A DNA stretch of 64,000 nt, taken from positions 634,435-698,434 of the forward strand of contig NZ_SORN01000001.1 in NCBI RefSeq assembly GCF_004366635.1. The letters run 5' to 3'. The stretch is from Roseinatronobacter bogoriensis DSM 18756 (GTDB lineage: Bacteria > Pseudomonadota > Alphaproteobacteria > Rhodobacterales > Rhodobacteraceae). The position numbers were made by a program, and so were the translations under genes. Position 1 is the stretch's first letter, and each line of letters begins with the position of its first letter. The notes below the pieces were generated by a model. The model ran no database searches. It was not told the DNA's origin and worked only from the letters and a program-made list of their open reading frames with translations. This document shows, piece after piece, positions 15,837-25,562 of this stretch.

Positions 15837-16694
15837 ATGCGGATTCTGTTTCTGGGCGATGTGATGGGGCGGGCAGGGCGTGCGGCAGTGGCGGCATACC
15901 TGCCGATCCTGCGTGCTGCATGGCGGCTGGAATTTGTGGTCGTCAATGGCGAGAATGCAACCGGCGGCATGGGCCTTTCGCCCGATCATGCAAAAGCGCT
16001 GCTGGAGGCTGGCGCCGATTGCATCACGCTGGGCGATCACGCTTTTGACCAACGCCCAATGCGCGAATTCATCGCAACCGAACCACGTGTATTGCGGCCC
16101 CTGAATTTCGCCAAATCCGGTGCGCCCGGCCTTGGCGCGCGCGTCTATGATGCGCCCGGCGGGCGGCGCGTGCTGGTCGCGCAGGCATTGGGGCAGGTGT
16201 TCATGAAGCAGCCCTATTCCGACCCTTTCTCGGCAATTGATCCGGTTCTGCGCGCACATCCGCGCGGCGGTATGGTGCAGGCCGCGATCGTGGATATGCA
16301 TTGCGAAGCCACATCCGAGAAATACGCCATGGGCCATTGGTGCGACGGCCGCGCCAGCCTTGTGGTGGGCACGCATACGCATATTCCAACGGCGGATGCG
16401 CAAATTCTGGGTGGTGGCACCGGGTTTCAGGCCGATGCGGGCATGTGCGGCGACTATGACAGTGTCATCGGGATGCACAAGGATGAACCTATGCGCCGTT
16501 TCATCACGGGCATGTCGCGGGCGCGGTTTGAACCTGCCGTGGGCGCAGCCACCGTGTCTGGCACTTATATCGAAACGGATGACCGCAGCGGCGAGACTAC
16601 GCGCATCGAGATGGTGCGCCTTGGCGGGCGGTTGCCGCAGGCAGGGCCTGCGCCAGTAGATCTGCCAGCCAGTTTTCCCAATGCACAACCCTGA
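15837..16694 (+). CDS. YmdB-family (TIGR00282) metallophosphoesterase
   Basis: This 285-residue protein has the binuclear-metal phosphoesterase motifs of the TIGR00282/YmdB family: FLGDVMGRAG at the N-terminus, NGENATGG near residue 40, LGDHAFD, and VGTHTHIPTADAQIL near the middle. Family members hydrolyse 2',3'-cyclic nucleotides and influence RNA turnover. The start at 15837 gives the conserved MRILFLGDVMG N-terminus. It overlaps the DMT transporter gene by 14 bp. Confidence 0.85.
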   Translation: MRILFLGDVMGRAGRAAVAAYLPILRAAWRLEFVVVNGENATGGMGLSPDHAKALLEAGADCITLGDHAFDQRPMREFIATEPRVLRPLNFAKSGAPGLGARVYDAPGGRRVLVAQALGQVFMKQPYSDPFSAIDPVLRAHPRGGMVQAAIVDMHCEATSEKYAMGHWCDGRASLVVGTHTHIPTADAQILGGGTGFQADAGMCGDYDSVIGMHKDEPMRRFITGMSRARFEPAVGAATVSGTYIETDDRSGETTRIEMVRLGGRLPQAGPAPVDLPASFPNAQP

Positions 16695-17607
16695 CACACC
16701 CTTGCGCCTTGGGATTGCGCTGGCCGCGCTGGTGGGGATCGGGGCGCTGTGGGGGCTTGGCGCGCCCTTGGTGCGTTTTGCCCGACTGGACGGGCTGGGC
16801 ACGTTTTCGGTTGTGTTCTGGCAAAGCGCTGTCGGGCTAATGATGCTTAGCATCTTGCAACTCTTGCGCGGGCGCTCCGCGCTTCCGCGCGACCCGGCGT
16901 CATTGCTGCTCTATGCCGTGGTCGGGCTGCTGGGCATTGTGCTGCCGCATCTGGCGGGGTTCTGGGCGCTAGGCCATATTCCTGCGGGCGTACACGCGCT
17001 GCTGACCTCGCTTGTGCCAATGTTCGCACTTGCACTGGCGCTTGGATTGCGGATCGAACGGTTTCGCCCGTTGCGCGCGCTTGGGCTGGGGCTTGGGGCT
17101 GCGGCGGTCGCATTGTTGGTGCTGCCAGAGCGCAGCCTTCCGCCTTCGGTTCCGGTCGGCTTTGTGTTCATCTCGGCCCTGGCACCGTTGTGCTATGCGA
17201 TTGAAAGTGCATTTGTCGCGCATATGTCACGCGCGCAGGCCGGGGCGTTGCAGGCCTTGCTGGGCGGGTCTGTGGTGGCGCTGCTGTTCATGGGGCCTCT
17301 CACCCTTGCGGCGGGGCAACCGATCATACCTGCACAGGCCAATCCGGCCTTGCTGGCGGTGATCGTCTCGGGCGCTTCCAGCGCCTTTGCCTATGCCGGA
17401 TATGTCGCGCTGCTGCGCCGCGCAGGCAGTGTTTTCGCCACACAGGTGGCCTATCTGGTGACCGCTTGGGCAATGCTGTGGTCAGTACTGCTTCTGGGCG
17501 AACGGCATGGCTCCTGGGTCTGGCTGGCACTGCTGCTGATGTTCGCGGGCCTGTTTCTTGTGCAACCCCGCCCCAGACTTGCCCCAACCGTGCCGCCAGG
17601 TGTCTAG
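16681..17607 (+). CDS. DMT-superfamily (EamA) transporter
   Basis: This 308-residue membrane protein has ten hydrophobic segments in two EamA-like halves: GALWGLGAPLVRFA begins the first and GASSAFAYAGYVALLRRAG lies in the second. Conserved family features are LVPMFALALAL and LLLGERHGSWVW. EamA proteins are inner-membrane exporters or importers of metabolites; the substrate cannot be predicted. It is translationally coupled to the YmdB-like gene by a 14-bp overlap. Confidence 0.85.
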   Translation: MHNPDTPLRLGIALAALVGIGALWGLGAPLVRFARLDGLGTFSVVFWQSAVGLMMLSILQLLRGRSALPRDPASLLLYAVVGLLGIVLPHLAGFWALGHIPAGVHALLTSLVPMFALALALGLRIERFRPLRALGLGLGAAAVALLVLPERSLPPSVPVGFVFISALAPLCYAIESAFVAHMSRAQAGALQALLGGSVVALLFMGPLTLAAGQPIIPAQANPALLAVIVSGASSAFAYAGYVALLRRAGSVFATQVAYLVTAWAMLWSVLLLGERHGSWVWLALLLMFAGLFLVQPRPRLAPTVPPGV

Positions 17608-17690
17608 GGCGCACTTGCATCTGATACAGAATATGCCAAACACATGTTTCATACGCCAATTTCGGGCGCATCAGGGACGGAGGCACAGTC

Positions 17691-19523
17691 ATGTTCGGGA
17701 TTGAACTTGGCGGGACCACGCAGGCAATCGTCGCCTTGCTGATTGTGGTCGGTATGTTCATTGCCTTCCTGCGCGAGGCCTATCCGGTTGAGGTGACAGC
17801 CATTGGTGGGGCGATCTGCATGCTGGTCTTGGGTATTGTGCCCAAGGATGCCGCACTTGCCGCCTTCTCAAATCCTGCCCCCTGGACCATTGCCGCCCTG
17901 TTCATAATCGTCGGGGCGCTGGTGCGCACGGGGACGCTGGACTGGATCACCCAGTCAGCCGTGCGCAATGTCGAGAAACACCCGACCCTGACCCTGATTA
18001 CGCTGACCCTGACCGTGCTGGCAATGTCGGCTTTTGTGAACAACACCCCCATTGTCGTGGTCATGATCCCGGTATTCATCAAACTGGCCAAGACGCTGGG
18101 CACCTCCGCCTCCAAGGTTCTGATTCCGCTCAGCTATCTTTCGATCATGGGGGGCACGCTTACGTTGCTGGGTACATCGACCAACCTGCTTGTCGATGGT
18201 GTGGCGCGTGCGAACGGGCTGGCCCCCTTTACTGTGTTCGAGATTACGAAAGTTGGCATCATCATGGCCGGGGCGGGCGTGCTGTATCTGGCCCTGATCG
18301 GCCGCCACCTGCTGCCAGAGCGCAAATCCATGAGTGATCTGCTATCTGATCGGTCGCGCACAAAGTTCTTTACCGAAGTTGCCATACCCGAAGGGTCGCG
18401 GCTGATCGGATTGAAGCTGGCAGATGTCGATATCTTCAAGCGCGAAGGCGCGCGCGTGATTGATGTTCTGCGCGGCGATGCGTCGCTGCGCTGGGGGCCG
18501 ATGACCGATATCGAGTTGCAGGCAGGCGACCGTGTGGTTCTGCGCACCCAGATTTCCGAAGTCCTGGGGCTGAAGAAAAACCCCGATGTGACCCAGTTCA
18601 ACACGCAAGAAGCCGAAGACCCCGACCTGATCGGCCCGCAACGCGATGTGGATCGCCTGTCTTCGGTTGAGACGACGACCGTCGAGGTGCTCATCTCGCC
18701 GGATTCGCGCATGGTGGGGCGGCGACTGGGCGGGATGCGGTTGCGCAGGCGCTATGGCGTCTACCCGCTGGCGGTACATCGCCGCAATCAGAATATCGGC
18801 ACGAATATCGAGAATCTGGTGGTGCGCGTGGGCGATACCCTGCTGCTCGAAGGCGCGCCCGAAGATATCGGGCGGCTGGCACAGGACATGAATCTGGCCG
18901 ATATCACCAAGCCGACAGAGCGCGCCTACAGGCGCAAACATGCCCCGATCGTGATTGCAGTGCTTGCGGCGATTGTGAGCCTCTCCGCACTCGGCGTCGC
19001 GCCGATTGCACCCATGGCGTTTCTGGGGGTGGCCATCGTTCTGCTGACCCGCTGCATTGATGCGGATGAGGCGTTCAGCTTCATCGACGGGCGGCTATTG
19101 GCTTTGATCTTTGCCATGCTCAGTGTCGGGGCAGGGCTGGAAGCATCCGGCGCGGTGCAACTGATTGTGGGCAGTGCCTCTCCCATGCTGACCAATCTGC
19201 CGCCATTTCTGTTGATTCTGTGCATTTACATGCTGACACTGACACTTACCGAATTGGTGACCAATAACGCAGTGGCCGTGGTGCTCACCCCGATTGTCAT
19301 CAGCCTTGGTCTGGCACTCGGGATCGACCCTCGCCCGCTGGTGGTCACAGTGATGCTGGGTGCATCAGCCGCATTTGCCACACCAATCGGCTATCAGACC
19401 AACACCTTGGTTTATGGGCCGGGCGGGTATAAATTCACGGATTTCTTGCGCGTGGGGCTGCCGATGCATTTGGTCATGGCCCCCACAGCCGCGTTTTTCA
19501 TTCCCATCTTCTGGCCGCTCTGA
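17691..19523 (+). CDS. SLC13-family (DASS) permease with two TrkA-C domains
   Basis: This 610-residue transporter has an N-terminal block of membrane segments with the paired hairpin NNTPIVVVMIPVFIKLA and GTLTLLGTSTNLLVDG, then two cytoplasmic RCK-C (TrkA-C) domains at about residues 220-400 (ending ..VVRVGDTLLLEGAPEDIGRLA), then a second membrane block with TNNAVAVVLTPIVIS and GYQTNTLVYGPGGY. This is the usual layout of bacterial SLC13-like permeases often annotated as sulfate or dicarboxylate transporters. The sulfonate cluster is 9 kb away, so a sulfate role is possible but not indicated by operon structure. Confidence 0.85.
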   Translation: MFGIELGGTTQAIVALLIVVGMFIAFLREAYPVEVTAIGGAICMLVLGIVPKDAALAAFSNPAPWTIAALFIIVGALVRTGTLDWITQSAVRNVEKHPTLTLITLTLTVLAMSAFVNNTPIVVVMIPVFIKLAKTLGTSASKVLIPLSYLSIMGGTLTLLGTSTNLLVDGVARANGLAPFTVFEITKVGIIMAGAGVLYLALIGRHLLPERKSMSDLLSDRSRTKFFTEVAIPEGSRLIGLKLADVDIFKREGARVIDVLRGDASLRWGPMTDIELQAGDRVVLRTQISEVLGLKKNPDVTQFNTQEAEDPDLIGPQRDVDRLSSVETTTVEVLISPDSRMVGRRLGGMRLRRRYGVYPLAVHRRNQNIGTNIENLVVRVGDTLLLEGAPEDIGRLAQDMNLADITKPTERAYRRKHAPIVIAVLAAIVSLSALGVAPIAPMAFLGVAIVLLTRCIDADEAFSFIDGRLLALIFAMLSVGAGLEASGAVQLIVGSASPMLTNLPPFLLILCIYMLTLTLTELVTNNAVAVVLTPIVISLGLALGIDPRPLVVTVMLGASAAFATPIGYQTNTLVYGPGGYKFTDFLRVGLPMHLVMAPTAAFFIPIFWPL

Positions 19524-19571
19524 TCTGCCTGCACCCCGCGCGGGGCTACCGGGATCAGCGGCCAACCGCTG

Positions 19572-20429
19572 TCAGAGGTCGCGGATAATGCGCGTGGGTG
19601 TGATGGGTGCGCTGAGTGTCTTTGGAAGGTTCAGGCTTGCCACCTGTTCTGCGATCGGCTTGACAGAGAGTGGATGCGTTGCGCTGCTATGGCTGCTGGG
19701 GTCGCCCAGATCACGCCATGCGCCGTCATGGTAGATTTCAAGCGCCGAAAACTTGGCCTTGTAATCCATCTTCGGGCTGCCGGGCACCCAGTAACCCAAA
19801 TAAACGTAAGGCAGGCCAACTTTCCGCGCCAACGCGATCTGATCCAGAATCATGTAGCTGCCCAGCGACAGGGCCGAATGGTCCGGGTCGAAAAAGGAAT
19901 AGACAAGGCTCAACCCGTCATCAAGCACATCACTCAGGCAGACCGCACGCAACTGGCGTCGGCCAGTCTCGTCCTGCGCGATATATTCCAGAACGCGGGT
20001 GCGCACCGGTGTTTCCTCGACCATTGCGGCGAATTCGAACACATCCATATCGGCCATACCACCATCAGCATGGCGCGAGTCCAGATAGCGGCGGAACAGG
20101 TCATACTGGTCTTCGGTGGCCCATGCGCTGGTCACATAGCGCTGCATCGCGCTATTGCGCTTCAGCACCCGGCGCTGCGAGCGCGAGGGCTGAAAGTCGG
20201 CCACACGAATACGCGCCGACAGGCACGCGCAACAATCCGCGCAAGAGGGGCGGTACAGCACGTTTTGCGACCGGCGAAACCCCTGCTTGGACAAGGTGTC
20301 ATTCATCGCCTCGGCCTGTTCGCCTTGCAGGGCGGTGAACAGCTTACGCTCCATCCGCCCGTCAAGATACGGGCATGGCTGGGGGGCAGTCACATAGAAC
20401 TGCGGGATCGTCGGCAAGCTATGGCGCAT
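19572..20429 (-). CDS. bpt: Aspartate/glutamate leucyltransferase Bpt
   Basis: This 285-residue protein is a bacterial N-end-rule aminoacyl-tRNA transferase of the ATE family. It has the N-terminal cysteine motif SCADCCACLSARI, followed by RSQRRVLKRN, and the C-terminal acyltransferase fold with YLGYWVPGSPKMDYKAKFSALE. Bpt attaches leucine to N-terminal Asp or Glu, marking proteins for ClpAP degradation. The ATG at 20429 is preferred over a TTG one codon upstream. Length matches the family (about 280 residues). Confidence 0.92.
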   Translation of the reverse strand: MRHSLPTIPQFYVTAPQPCPYLDGRMERKLFTALQGEQAEAMNDTLSKQGFRRSQNVLYRPSCADCCACLSARIRVADFQPSRSQRRVLKRNSAMQRYVTSAWATEDQYDLFRRYLDSRHADGGMADMDVFEFAAMVEETPVRTRVLEYIAQDETGRRQLRAVCLSDVLDDGLSLVYSFFDPDHSALSLGSYMILDQIALARKVGLPYVYLGYWVPGSPKMDYKAKFSALEIYHDGAWRDLGDPSSHSSATHPLSVKPIAEQVASLNLPKTLSAPITPTRIIRDL

Positions 20430-20518
20430 CAAACAGGTCTCAAATCATTTTTTATAGGTGCAGATTAGCAAGGGTTTCGGCTTTCGCCAAGTGCCCTGAC
20501 AGGGGCATCCGGCAGTTC

Positions 20519-20953
20519 TTAATCGGGGGCGATGCGGTGCAACATCGTGGTGCCCAGAACCATATCATGCAGCCCCTGTCGGTAAGGTGTCAGCAGGATC
20601 ATCACAATAGAGGCGATTTGCAACGGAAACACCGTCCAAAGCCCGGTATGCATGGCGGCGTAGATAAAGGCGGTCACAGGGTCAGGCGCGCGCCCGTCAA
20701 GGCCGCGCCATTTCAGGGCGGTGACCATCATGCCCAGGGTCGCCCCGTAACGCGCCAGCATAAGCGTGCGGTAGCCGATCGAGACTGCGCCGAACAGCAC
20801 AGGCAGAAAGAACACACTGACAAAAAGCGTCAGCACCAGCCCCGCGAGTGTCAGGGCAAGGGTCACAACCACATCAATCCCCCAGGCCAAGGCCCGCTTG
20901 AGCGGGACATCACCGTAGAATTCAGGCTGTAATTCTGGGTCGGGCAGGCTCAT
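20519..20953 (-). CDS. RDD-family membrane protein
   Basis: This 144-residue protein has three hydrophobic segments and the RDD signatures: LKRALAWGIDVVV near the N-terminus, ARYGATLGMMVTALKWRGLDG in the middle and YRQGLHDMVLGTTML at the C-terminus. Function of small RDD proteins is unknown; some act in ion transport. Its start overlaps the stop of the upstream YbaK-like gene by 4 bp. Confidence 0.85.
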   Translation of the reverse strand: MSLPDPELQPEFYGDVPLKRALAWGIDVVVTLALTLAGLVLTLFVSVFFLPVLFGAVSIGYRTLMLARYGATLGMMVTALKWRGLDGRAPDPVTAFIYAAMHTGLWTVFPLQIASIVMILLTPYRQGLHDMVLGTTMLHRIAPD

Positions 20954-21417
20954 TCGACAAAATCCGCAATTTTTGCATCAGCAAGCGAGATAAGCATTGC
21001 TGGCGCAATTGCAAACACATGACGCGGCGTCCCCGCTGCGGCCCAGACCTGCCCGAAATCCAGCAAGCGCGGGTCAATCCAGCAGGGCGACGGGGTCAGG
21101 TGCCCGACAGGGGACACCCCGCCAATGGCAAAACCTGTGGTCGCCCGCACAAGGTTGGCATCTGCGCGTCCCAACCCTTCGCCCGCCAGCGCGGACGCCT
21201 TCTCAGCGCAGATGCGGTTGCCGCCCGCCGTCAGAAACAGCCGGATCGCGCCGGACTCCTGCCCGCAGAAGATGATGGATTTCACGATCTGGTCAATCTC
21301 GCAGCCGCAGGCCGCTGCCGCAAGCTCCGCTGTGCGCGCATCACCCGCTTCCATGATCGTGTCGGGCAGGCCCGCGTCTTGCAAAACGCGGGCCACACGT
21401 TTCAGGGATTTGCTCAC
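20950..21417 (-). CDS. YbaK/ProX-type aminoacyl-tRNA deacylase
   Basis: This 155-residue protein carries the YbaK/EbsC fold: CEIDQIVKSIIFCG with the conserved lysine, ADANLVRATTGFAIGGVSPVGHL and CWIDPRLLDF. The family hydrolyses mischarged tRNAs (for example Cys- or Ala-tRNAPro). The start codon is GTG. It is 4 bp downstream of the class III aminotransferase gene and overlaps the RDD gene, so the three are probably cotranscribed. Confidence 0.85.
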   Translation of the reverse strand: MSKSLKRVARVLQDAGLPDTIMEAGDARTAELAAAACGCEIDQIVKSIIFCGQESGAIRLFLTAGGNRICAEKASALAGEGLGRADANLVRATTGFAIGGVSPVGHLTPSPCWIDPRLLDFGQVWAAAGTPRHVFAIAPAMLISLADAKIADFVE

Positions 21418-21421
21418 ACCC

Positions 21422-22744
21422 TCAGTCCAGACTGTCCAGCACCTCGCCCAGCGTGCCGATCAACTGGTCGATATGCGCCTTCTCAATAATCAGCGGTGGC
21501 GACATGGCGATGATATCGCCGGTCGTGCGGATCAGAATGCCCTTCTCATAGGCTTTCAGAAAGGCAGAGAACGCGCGCTGCGTGGGTGCACCGGCAATCG
21601 GTTCCAACTCCACCGCGCCGATCAGCCCCATATTGCGAATGTCGATGACATGGCGGCGGTCTTTCAGCGAATGCACGGCCTCTTCCCAATAGGGCGCGAT
21701 TTCGGCGCAGCGCTCGAACAGCGCATCTTCGCGGTAGGTTTCCAGTGTCGCAAGGGCGGCGGCGGATGCGATCGGGTTGCCCGAATAGGTATAGCCGTGA
21801 AACAGCTCGATCAGATGCTCCGGCCCTTGCATGAAGGCGTCATGAATCGCGCCCGTGGTCAAAACCGCGCCCATTGGAATCACGCCATTGGTCAGCCCCT
21901 TGGCGCAGGTGATCATATCGGGCATCACATCGAAATGCTGCGCCCCAAAGGCGCTGCCAAGGCGGCCAAAACCGGTGATGACCTCGTCAAAGATCAGCAA
22001 GATACCGTGTTTTGCCGTTATCTCGCGCAGGCGTTGCAGATAGCCTTTTGGCGGGATCAGCACACCGGTTGACCCGGCGACAGGTTCCACAATCACGGCG
22101 GCAATCGTGTCCGCGCCATGTAGCGCGACGATGCGTTCCAGATCATCGGCCAGATGCGCGCCATGTTCCGGCTGGCCCTTGGTCCACTGGTTTTCCGGGA
22201 TATGGGTATGCGGCAGATGGTCGACACCTGCCAGCATCGCGCCGAAATGACGGCGGTTATTGACAATGCCCCCCACGGAAATGCCGCCAAAATTCACCCC
22301 GTGATAACCACGTTCGCGCCCGATCAGGCGGGTGCGCGCACTGTCGCCCCGCGCACGGTGGTAAGCGATGGCGATTTTCAGGGCAGTCTCGACCGATTCT
22401 GACCCGGAATTGGTGAAAAACGCATGATCAATCCCATCAGGGGCCAGATCAACCAGCCGGTTTGCCAGCTCGAACGCCTTGGGGTGACCCATCTGGAAGG
22501 CGGGCGCATAATCCAGTTCTGCCGCCTGTTTCTGGATCGCCTCGACAATGCGCGGGCGCTTGTGCCCTGCATTGCAGCACCACAGCCCAGCGGTGCCATC
22601 CAGCACCTGCCGCCCGTCCGAGGTGGTGTAGAACATCCCCTCCGCCTCGACCAGCATACGCGGGGCTTGCTTGAACTGGCGATTGGCCGTGAATGGCATC
22701 CAGAAGGCACGCAGATCATTCGGGGTTGGGCGGTCAAGGGCCAT
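21422..22744 (-). CDS. Class III omega-amino acid:pyruvate-type aminotransferase
   Basis: This 440-residue PLP enzyme has the class III landmarks: TNSGSESVETALKIA (phosphate binding), RERGYHGVNFGGISVGG, the cofactor aspartate in LLIFDEVITGFGRLG and the Schiff-base lysine in ITCAKGLTNGVIPMGAV. The N-terminal FWMPFTANRQFK and length resemble beta-alanine:pyruvate transaminases. Physiological donors could be beta-alanine, taurine-like omega-amines or polyamines; the sequence does not settle this. A 10-bp palindrome TTTGATCAAA (22764-22773) lies 20 bp upstream of the start and may be an operator. Confidence 0.83.
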   Translation of the reverse strand: MALDRPTPNDLRAFWMPFTANRQFKQAPRMLVEAEGMFYTTSDGRQVLDGTAGLWCCNAGHKRPRIVEAIQKQAAELDYAPAFQMGHPKAFELANRLVDLAPDGIDHAFFTNSGSESVETALKIAIAYHRARGDSARTRLIGRERGYHGVNFGGISVGGIVNNRRHFGAMLAGVDHLPHTHIPENQWTKGQPEHGAHLADDLERIVALHGADTIAAVIVEPVAGSTGVLIPPKGYLQRLREITAKHGILLIFDEVITGFGRLGSAFGAQHFDVMPDMITCAKGLTNGVIPMGAVLTTGAIHDAFMQGPEHLIELFHGYTYSGNPIASAAALATLETYREDALFERCAEIAPYWEEAVHSLKDRRHVIDIRNMGLIGAVELEPIAGAPTQRAFSAFLKAYEKGILIRTTGDIIAMSPPLIIEKAHIDQLIGTLGEVLDSLD

Positions 22745-22807
22745 GATAACTTCTCCGGCTAGATTTGATCAAAAGACGCTATCATATTCGCGCCTCAAGG
22801 CAAGCAC

Positions 22808-23401
22808 TCAGCGAAAAACCAGCACGGCGGAAAGTGCCAGCAAACCGGCCATCAGTCGCATGAAGATACGCCAGCGCGCAGGGGATTGCAGCAGACCCGT
22901 CAGCAACGCCCCGGCACTGGCCCAGAACAGGCAGACCCCCAGATTGACGCTGCTGAACGAAAGCCCCAGCCGCGCCGCCTCCCATGCCGGTGCAAGCCCC
23001 GCGCCATATCCGGCTGATGCGGCAAAAGCCACGGCCCAGACCTTGGGATTGATCCACTGGAACAGGGCACCCTGCCAAAGTGTCATGGGGTTGCCCACAT
23101 CCTGCGCATCGGTGGTCGGGCGGCGGGTGGCGTTGAAATAGCCCCAAGCCATCCACAGAATCCATGCCGCGGCCAGCACTTGCAGCACCAGCCCCAAGGC
23201 GGGGTTGGCCAGCACAAGCGCCCCCACGCCCAGCGCCGTGACCCCTGCAATGACGCCAACACCCAGCACCACCCCGAAAAGATGCGGCAAGGTCCGCTGA
23301 AACCCGAACCGCGCACCCGAGGCCGTCAACATGATGACATTTGGCCCCGGAGAGAACAGGCCCAGAAACACAAAGCTGTAAAGCAGCGGATCAAACAGCA
23401 C
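22808..23401 (-). CDS. LysE/RhtB-family amino acid exporter
   Basis: This 197-residue membrane protein of the LysE/RhtB family begins VLFDPLLYSFVFLGLFSPGPNVIML; the SPGPN motif is the family signature in the first helix. About six hydrophobic segments follow, and FQWINPKVWAVA is the second family signature. The start codon is GTG at 23401. It would export an amino acid or derivative. It follows the TRAP operon terminator by about 30 bp. Confidence 0.86.
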   Translation of the reverse strand: MLFDPLLYSFVFLGLFSPGPNVIMLTASGARFGFQRTLPHLFGVVLGVGVIAGVTALGVGALVLANPALGLVLQVLAAAWILWMAWGYFNATRRPTTDAQDVGNPMTLWQGALFQWINPKVWAVAFAASAGYGAGLAPAWEAARLGLSFSSVNLGVCLFWASAGALLTGLLQSPARWRIFMRLMAGLLALSAVLVFR

Positions 23402-23430
23402 GATGGCCTCGCGATCATGGATAAAACAAC

Positions 23431-23455
23431 AGACCCCGGCGCAAGGCCGGGGTCT
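23431..23455 (-). terminator. Rho-independent terminator of the TRAP operon
   Basis: AGACCCCGGC and GCCGGGGTCT pair perfectly (10 bp) around a 5-nt loop. On the minus strand the hairpin is followed by GTTGTTTT. It lies 28 bp after the dctM stop and just before the lysE start, so it ends the dctPQM transcript. Confidence 0.75.
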
Positions 23456-23482
23456 ATATGTGATAATCCTGCTTCGTTGCGC

Positions 23483-24838
23483 TTACAAGAGCCGCCCTGG
23501 CAACCACAGCACCAATTGCGGGAAGATGAACACCATCATCACTGCCAGCATCTGCAATAACACGAACGGAATAACACCCTTGTAGATGTCGATGATCGTC
23601 ACGCTGGGGGGGGCCACACCCTTCAGATAGAATAACGAAAAGCCGACAGGCGGTGTCAGGAAGGAGGTTTGCAGCACCACCGCGAACAGAACAATGAACC
23701 AGATCTGGTCAAAGCCCAGCAGCACGACAACCGGTGCCACCAGCGGCAGCATGATCAGCGAGATTTCCAGCCAATCGAGGAAGAACCCGGCCAGAAATGC
23801 GATGAACAGAATGGTCAGCACAACGCCTGACGGGCCAAAGGGCAACGAGCGCAGCGACTGGGTGATGAACTCATCCCCGCCCAACTGGCGCATGACGACC
23901 GCGAACATCGTGGCCCCCAGAAAGATGCCGAAAATGAAAGAAGTGGTCAGCGTGGTTTTCATGCCCACATCTTTCAGCACGGCCAGCGTCAGCCGCCCAT
24001 TGGCCGCAGCCAGCAGGGTCGCGCCAAAGGCCCCGACGCCTGCCGCTTCGGTCGGCGTTGCAATGCCGAAAAAGATCGAGCCGAGCACCGCAAAGATCAG
24101 TAGCAGCGGCGGGATCACGGCCAGCAGCGTATTCAGCACCAGCTTCAATGTCACGGGCGGCAGGTCTGTCGGGGCCGGGGCCAGCTTTTTGAAAAGGGTC
24201 GCCGCACCGACAATATAGATGATGTAAAACGCCCCCAGCATCAGCCCCGGTATCAACGCGCCCATGAACAGGTTGCCCACCGAGACGGACATCTGGTCGG
24301 CCATGATGATCAGCATGATCGAGGGGGGAATCAGAATCCCCAAGGTTCCGGCCGAAGCAACAACCCCGGAGGCAAACCCCTTGTTATAGCCCTGCTTCAG
24401 CATGATCGGCATGGACAGCAGCGCCAGCAACACCACCGACGCGCCCACAATGCCTGTTGACGCCGCCAGCAAAATGCCGATCAGCACCACGCCCAAGGCC
24501 AGCCCGCCCCGGAAACGCCCAAAAAGCTGGATGAAATTCTCCATCAGCTTCTCTGTCACGCCAGAGCGTTCCAGCATCAGCCCCATGAAGATGAACATCG
24601 GCAGCGCGACCAGAATCCAGTTCGACATCTGCCCCCAGATGCGCTGGACAAAAATACCGAAAATGCGGAAATCGGTCAGGAAGTAGGTATCCCAGTTGAA
24701 CCATTCAAAGCCGTATATGGCAATGAAACTGAACGCGATTGACACGCCAGCCAGCGCCCAGGCCACGGGAATACCCGTGAAGATCAAGGCAATGAATGAC
24801 ACCAGCATTGTAACAACGAGGATTTCGTTCGTTTCCAT
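23483..24838 (-). CDS. dctM: TRAP transporter large permease DctM
   Basis: This 451-residue protein is the large membrane subunit of a tripartite TRAP transporter, with about 12 hydrophobic segments. Family features include GIPVAWALAGVS near residue 22, GGLALGVVLIGILLAASTGIVGASVV, GTLGILIPPSIMLIIMADQ and ITPPVGF-like LTPPVGFSLFYLKGV near the C-terminus. It couples Na+ or H+ flow to uptake of an organic acid delivered by the DctP protein encoded upstream. Order dctP-dctQ-dctM on the minus strand is standard. Confidence 0.92.
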   Translation of the reverse strand: METNEILVVTMLVSFIALIFTGIPVAWALAGVSIAFSFIAIYGFEWFNWDTYFLTDFRIFGIFVQRIWGQMSNWILVALPMFIFMGLMLERSGVTEKLMENFIQLFGRFRGGLALGVVLIGILLAASTGIVGASVVLLALLSMPIMLKQGYNKGFASGVVASAGTLGILIPPSIMLIIMADQMSVSVGNLFMGALIPGLMLGAFYIIYIVGAATLFKKLAPAPTDLPPVTLKLVLNTLLAVIPPLLLIFAVLGSIFFGIATPTEAAGVGAFGATLLAAANGRLTLAVLKDVGMKTTLTTSFIFGIFLGATMFAVVMRQLGGDEFITQSLRSLPFGPSGVVLTILFIAFLAGFFLDWLEISLIMLPLVAPVVVLLGFDQIWFIVLFAVVLQTSFLTPPVGFSLFYLKGVAPPSVTIIDIYKGVIPFVLLQMLAVMMVFIFPQLVLWLPGRLL

Positions 24839-24896
24839 CCCGTATTCCCTGTGATGAAACCATGCGCAGGCCGCGGACGGGCCGGCGAAAAGTCAG

Positions 24897-25499
24897 TTAT
24901 TTTGTGACCCGAGCGCGCGGGAAGTTGAACAGAAAGCAGCTCACTCGCAACAAGCGCGCGAATGCAGCAAGCGCGATATAGGCAAAGGCCAGTACGATGA
25001 CGCTCTTGATCATCCAGCGATTGGCCAGCCCACCCGGTGCAGAAGACCGCTCACCCCGGTTATACGAGGCTTCGACGAAGGGAATGCCGTAGCTGATGAT
25101 CAGCCAGCACATCGGAAGGATGATGACCACAATGGAAAATGCTTCAATCCACGCGCGCAAGGTGGGGCGGAAATTGGCGGCCAGCACATCCACCCGGACA
25201 TGCGCATCATGCATCACGGCATAGCCGATCCCGAACATGAAGCCCACAGCGTAGATGTGCCACTGCACCTCCTCGACCCAGACATAATTGATCCCAAGCG
25301 CGTAACGCATGGTCACGTTCACAACGATAATCAAGACCAGCGCGAACCAGATTGCATTCAGGACATAGGAGAGCGAGCCAAGGACCGTCTCGATCATGTC
25401 CGACAGCCATGTCCGGGGAAAACTCAACCCGTGACTGCGCGCGCCAGCATCTTCGACCTTATCAAGGTCAATCTCGAATTGGCTATTGGTCTGGGACAT
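24897..25499 (-). CDS. dctQ: TRAP transporter small permease DctQ
   Basis: This 200-residue protein has four hydrophobic segments and the DctQ-family pattern NVTMRYALGINYVWVEEVQWHIYAVGFMFGIGYAVMHDAHVRVDVLA, where WxEE and the histidine-valine-arginine stretch are characteristic. It pairs with DctM in the inner membrane. A stem-loop separates it from dctP, and 58 bp separate it from dctM. Confidence 0.9.
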   Translation of the reverse strand: MSQTNSQFEIDLDKVEDAGARSHGLSFPRTWLSDMIETVLGSLSYVLNAIWFALVLIIVVNVTMRYALGINYVWVEEVQWHIYAVGFMFGIGYAVMHDAHVRVDVLAANFRPTLRAWIEAFSIVVIILPMCWLIISYGIPFVEASYNRGERSSAPGGLANRWMIKSVIVLAFAYIALAAFARLLRVSCFLFNFPRARVTK

Positions 25500-25562
25500 G
25501 CGTTGGTTCCTTCGAGAGGGCTGCGATCTTGGGCATCTCGCCCAACTGCATAATTCGGCAAA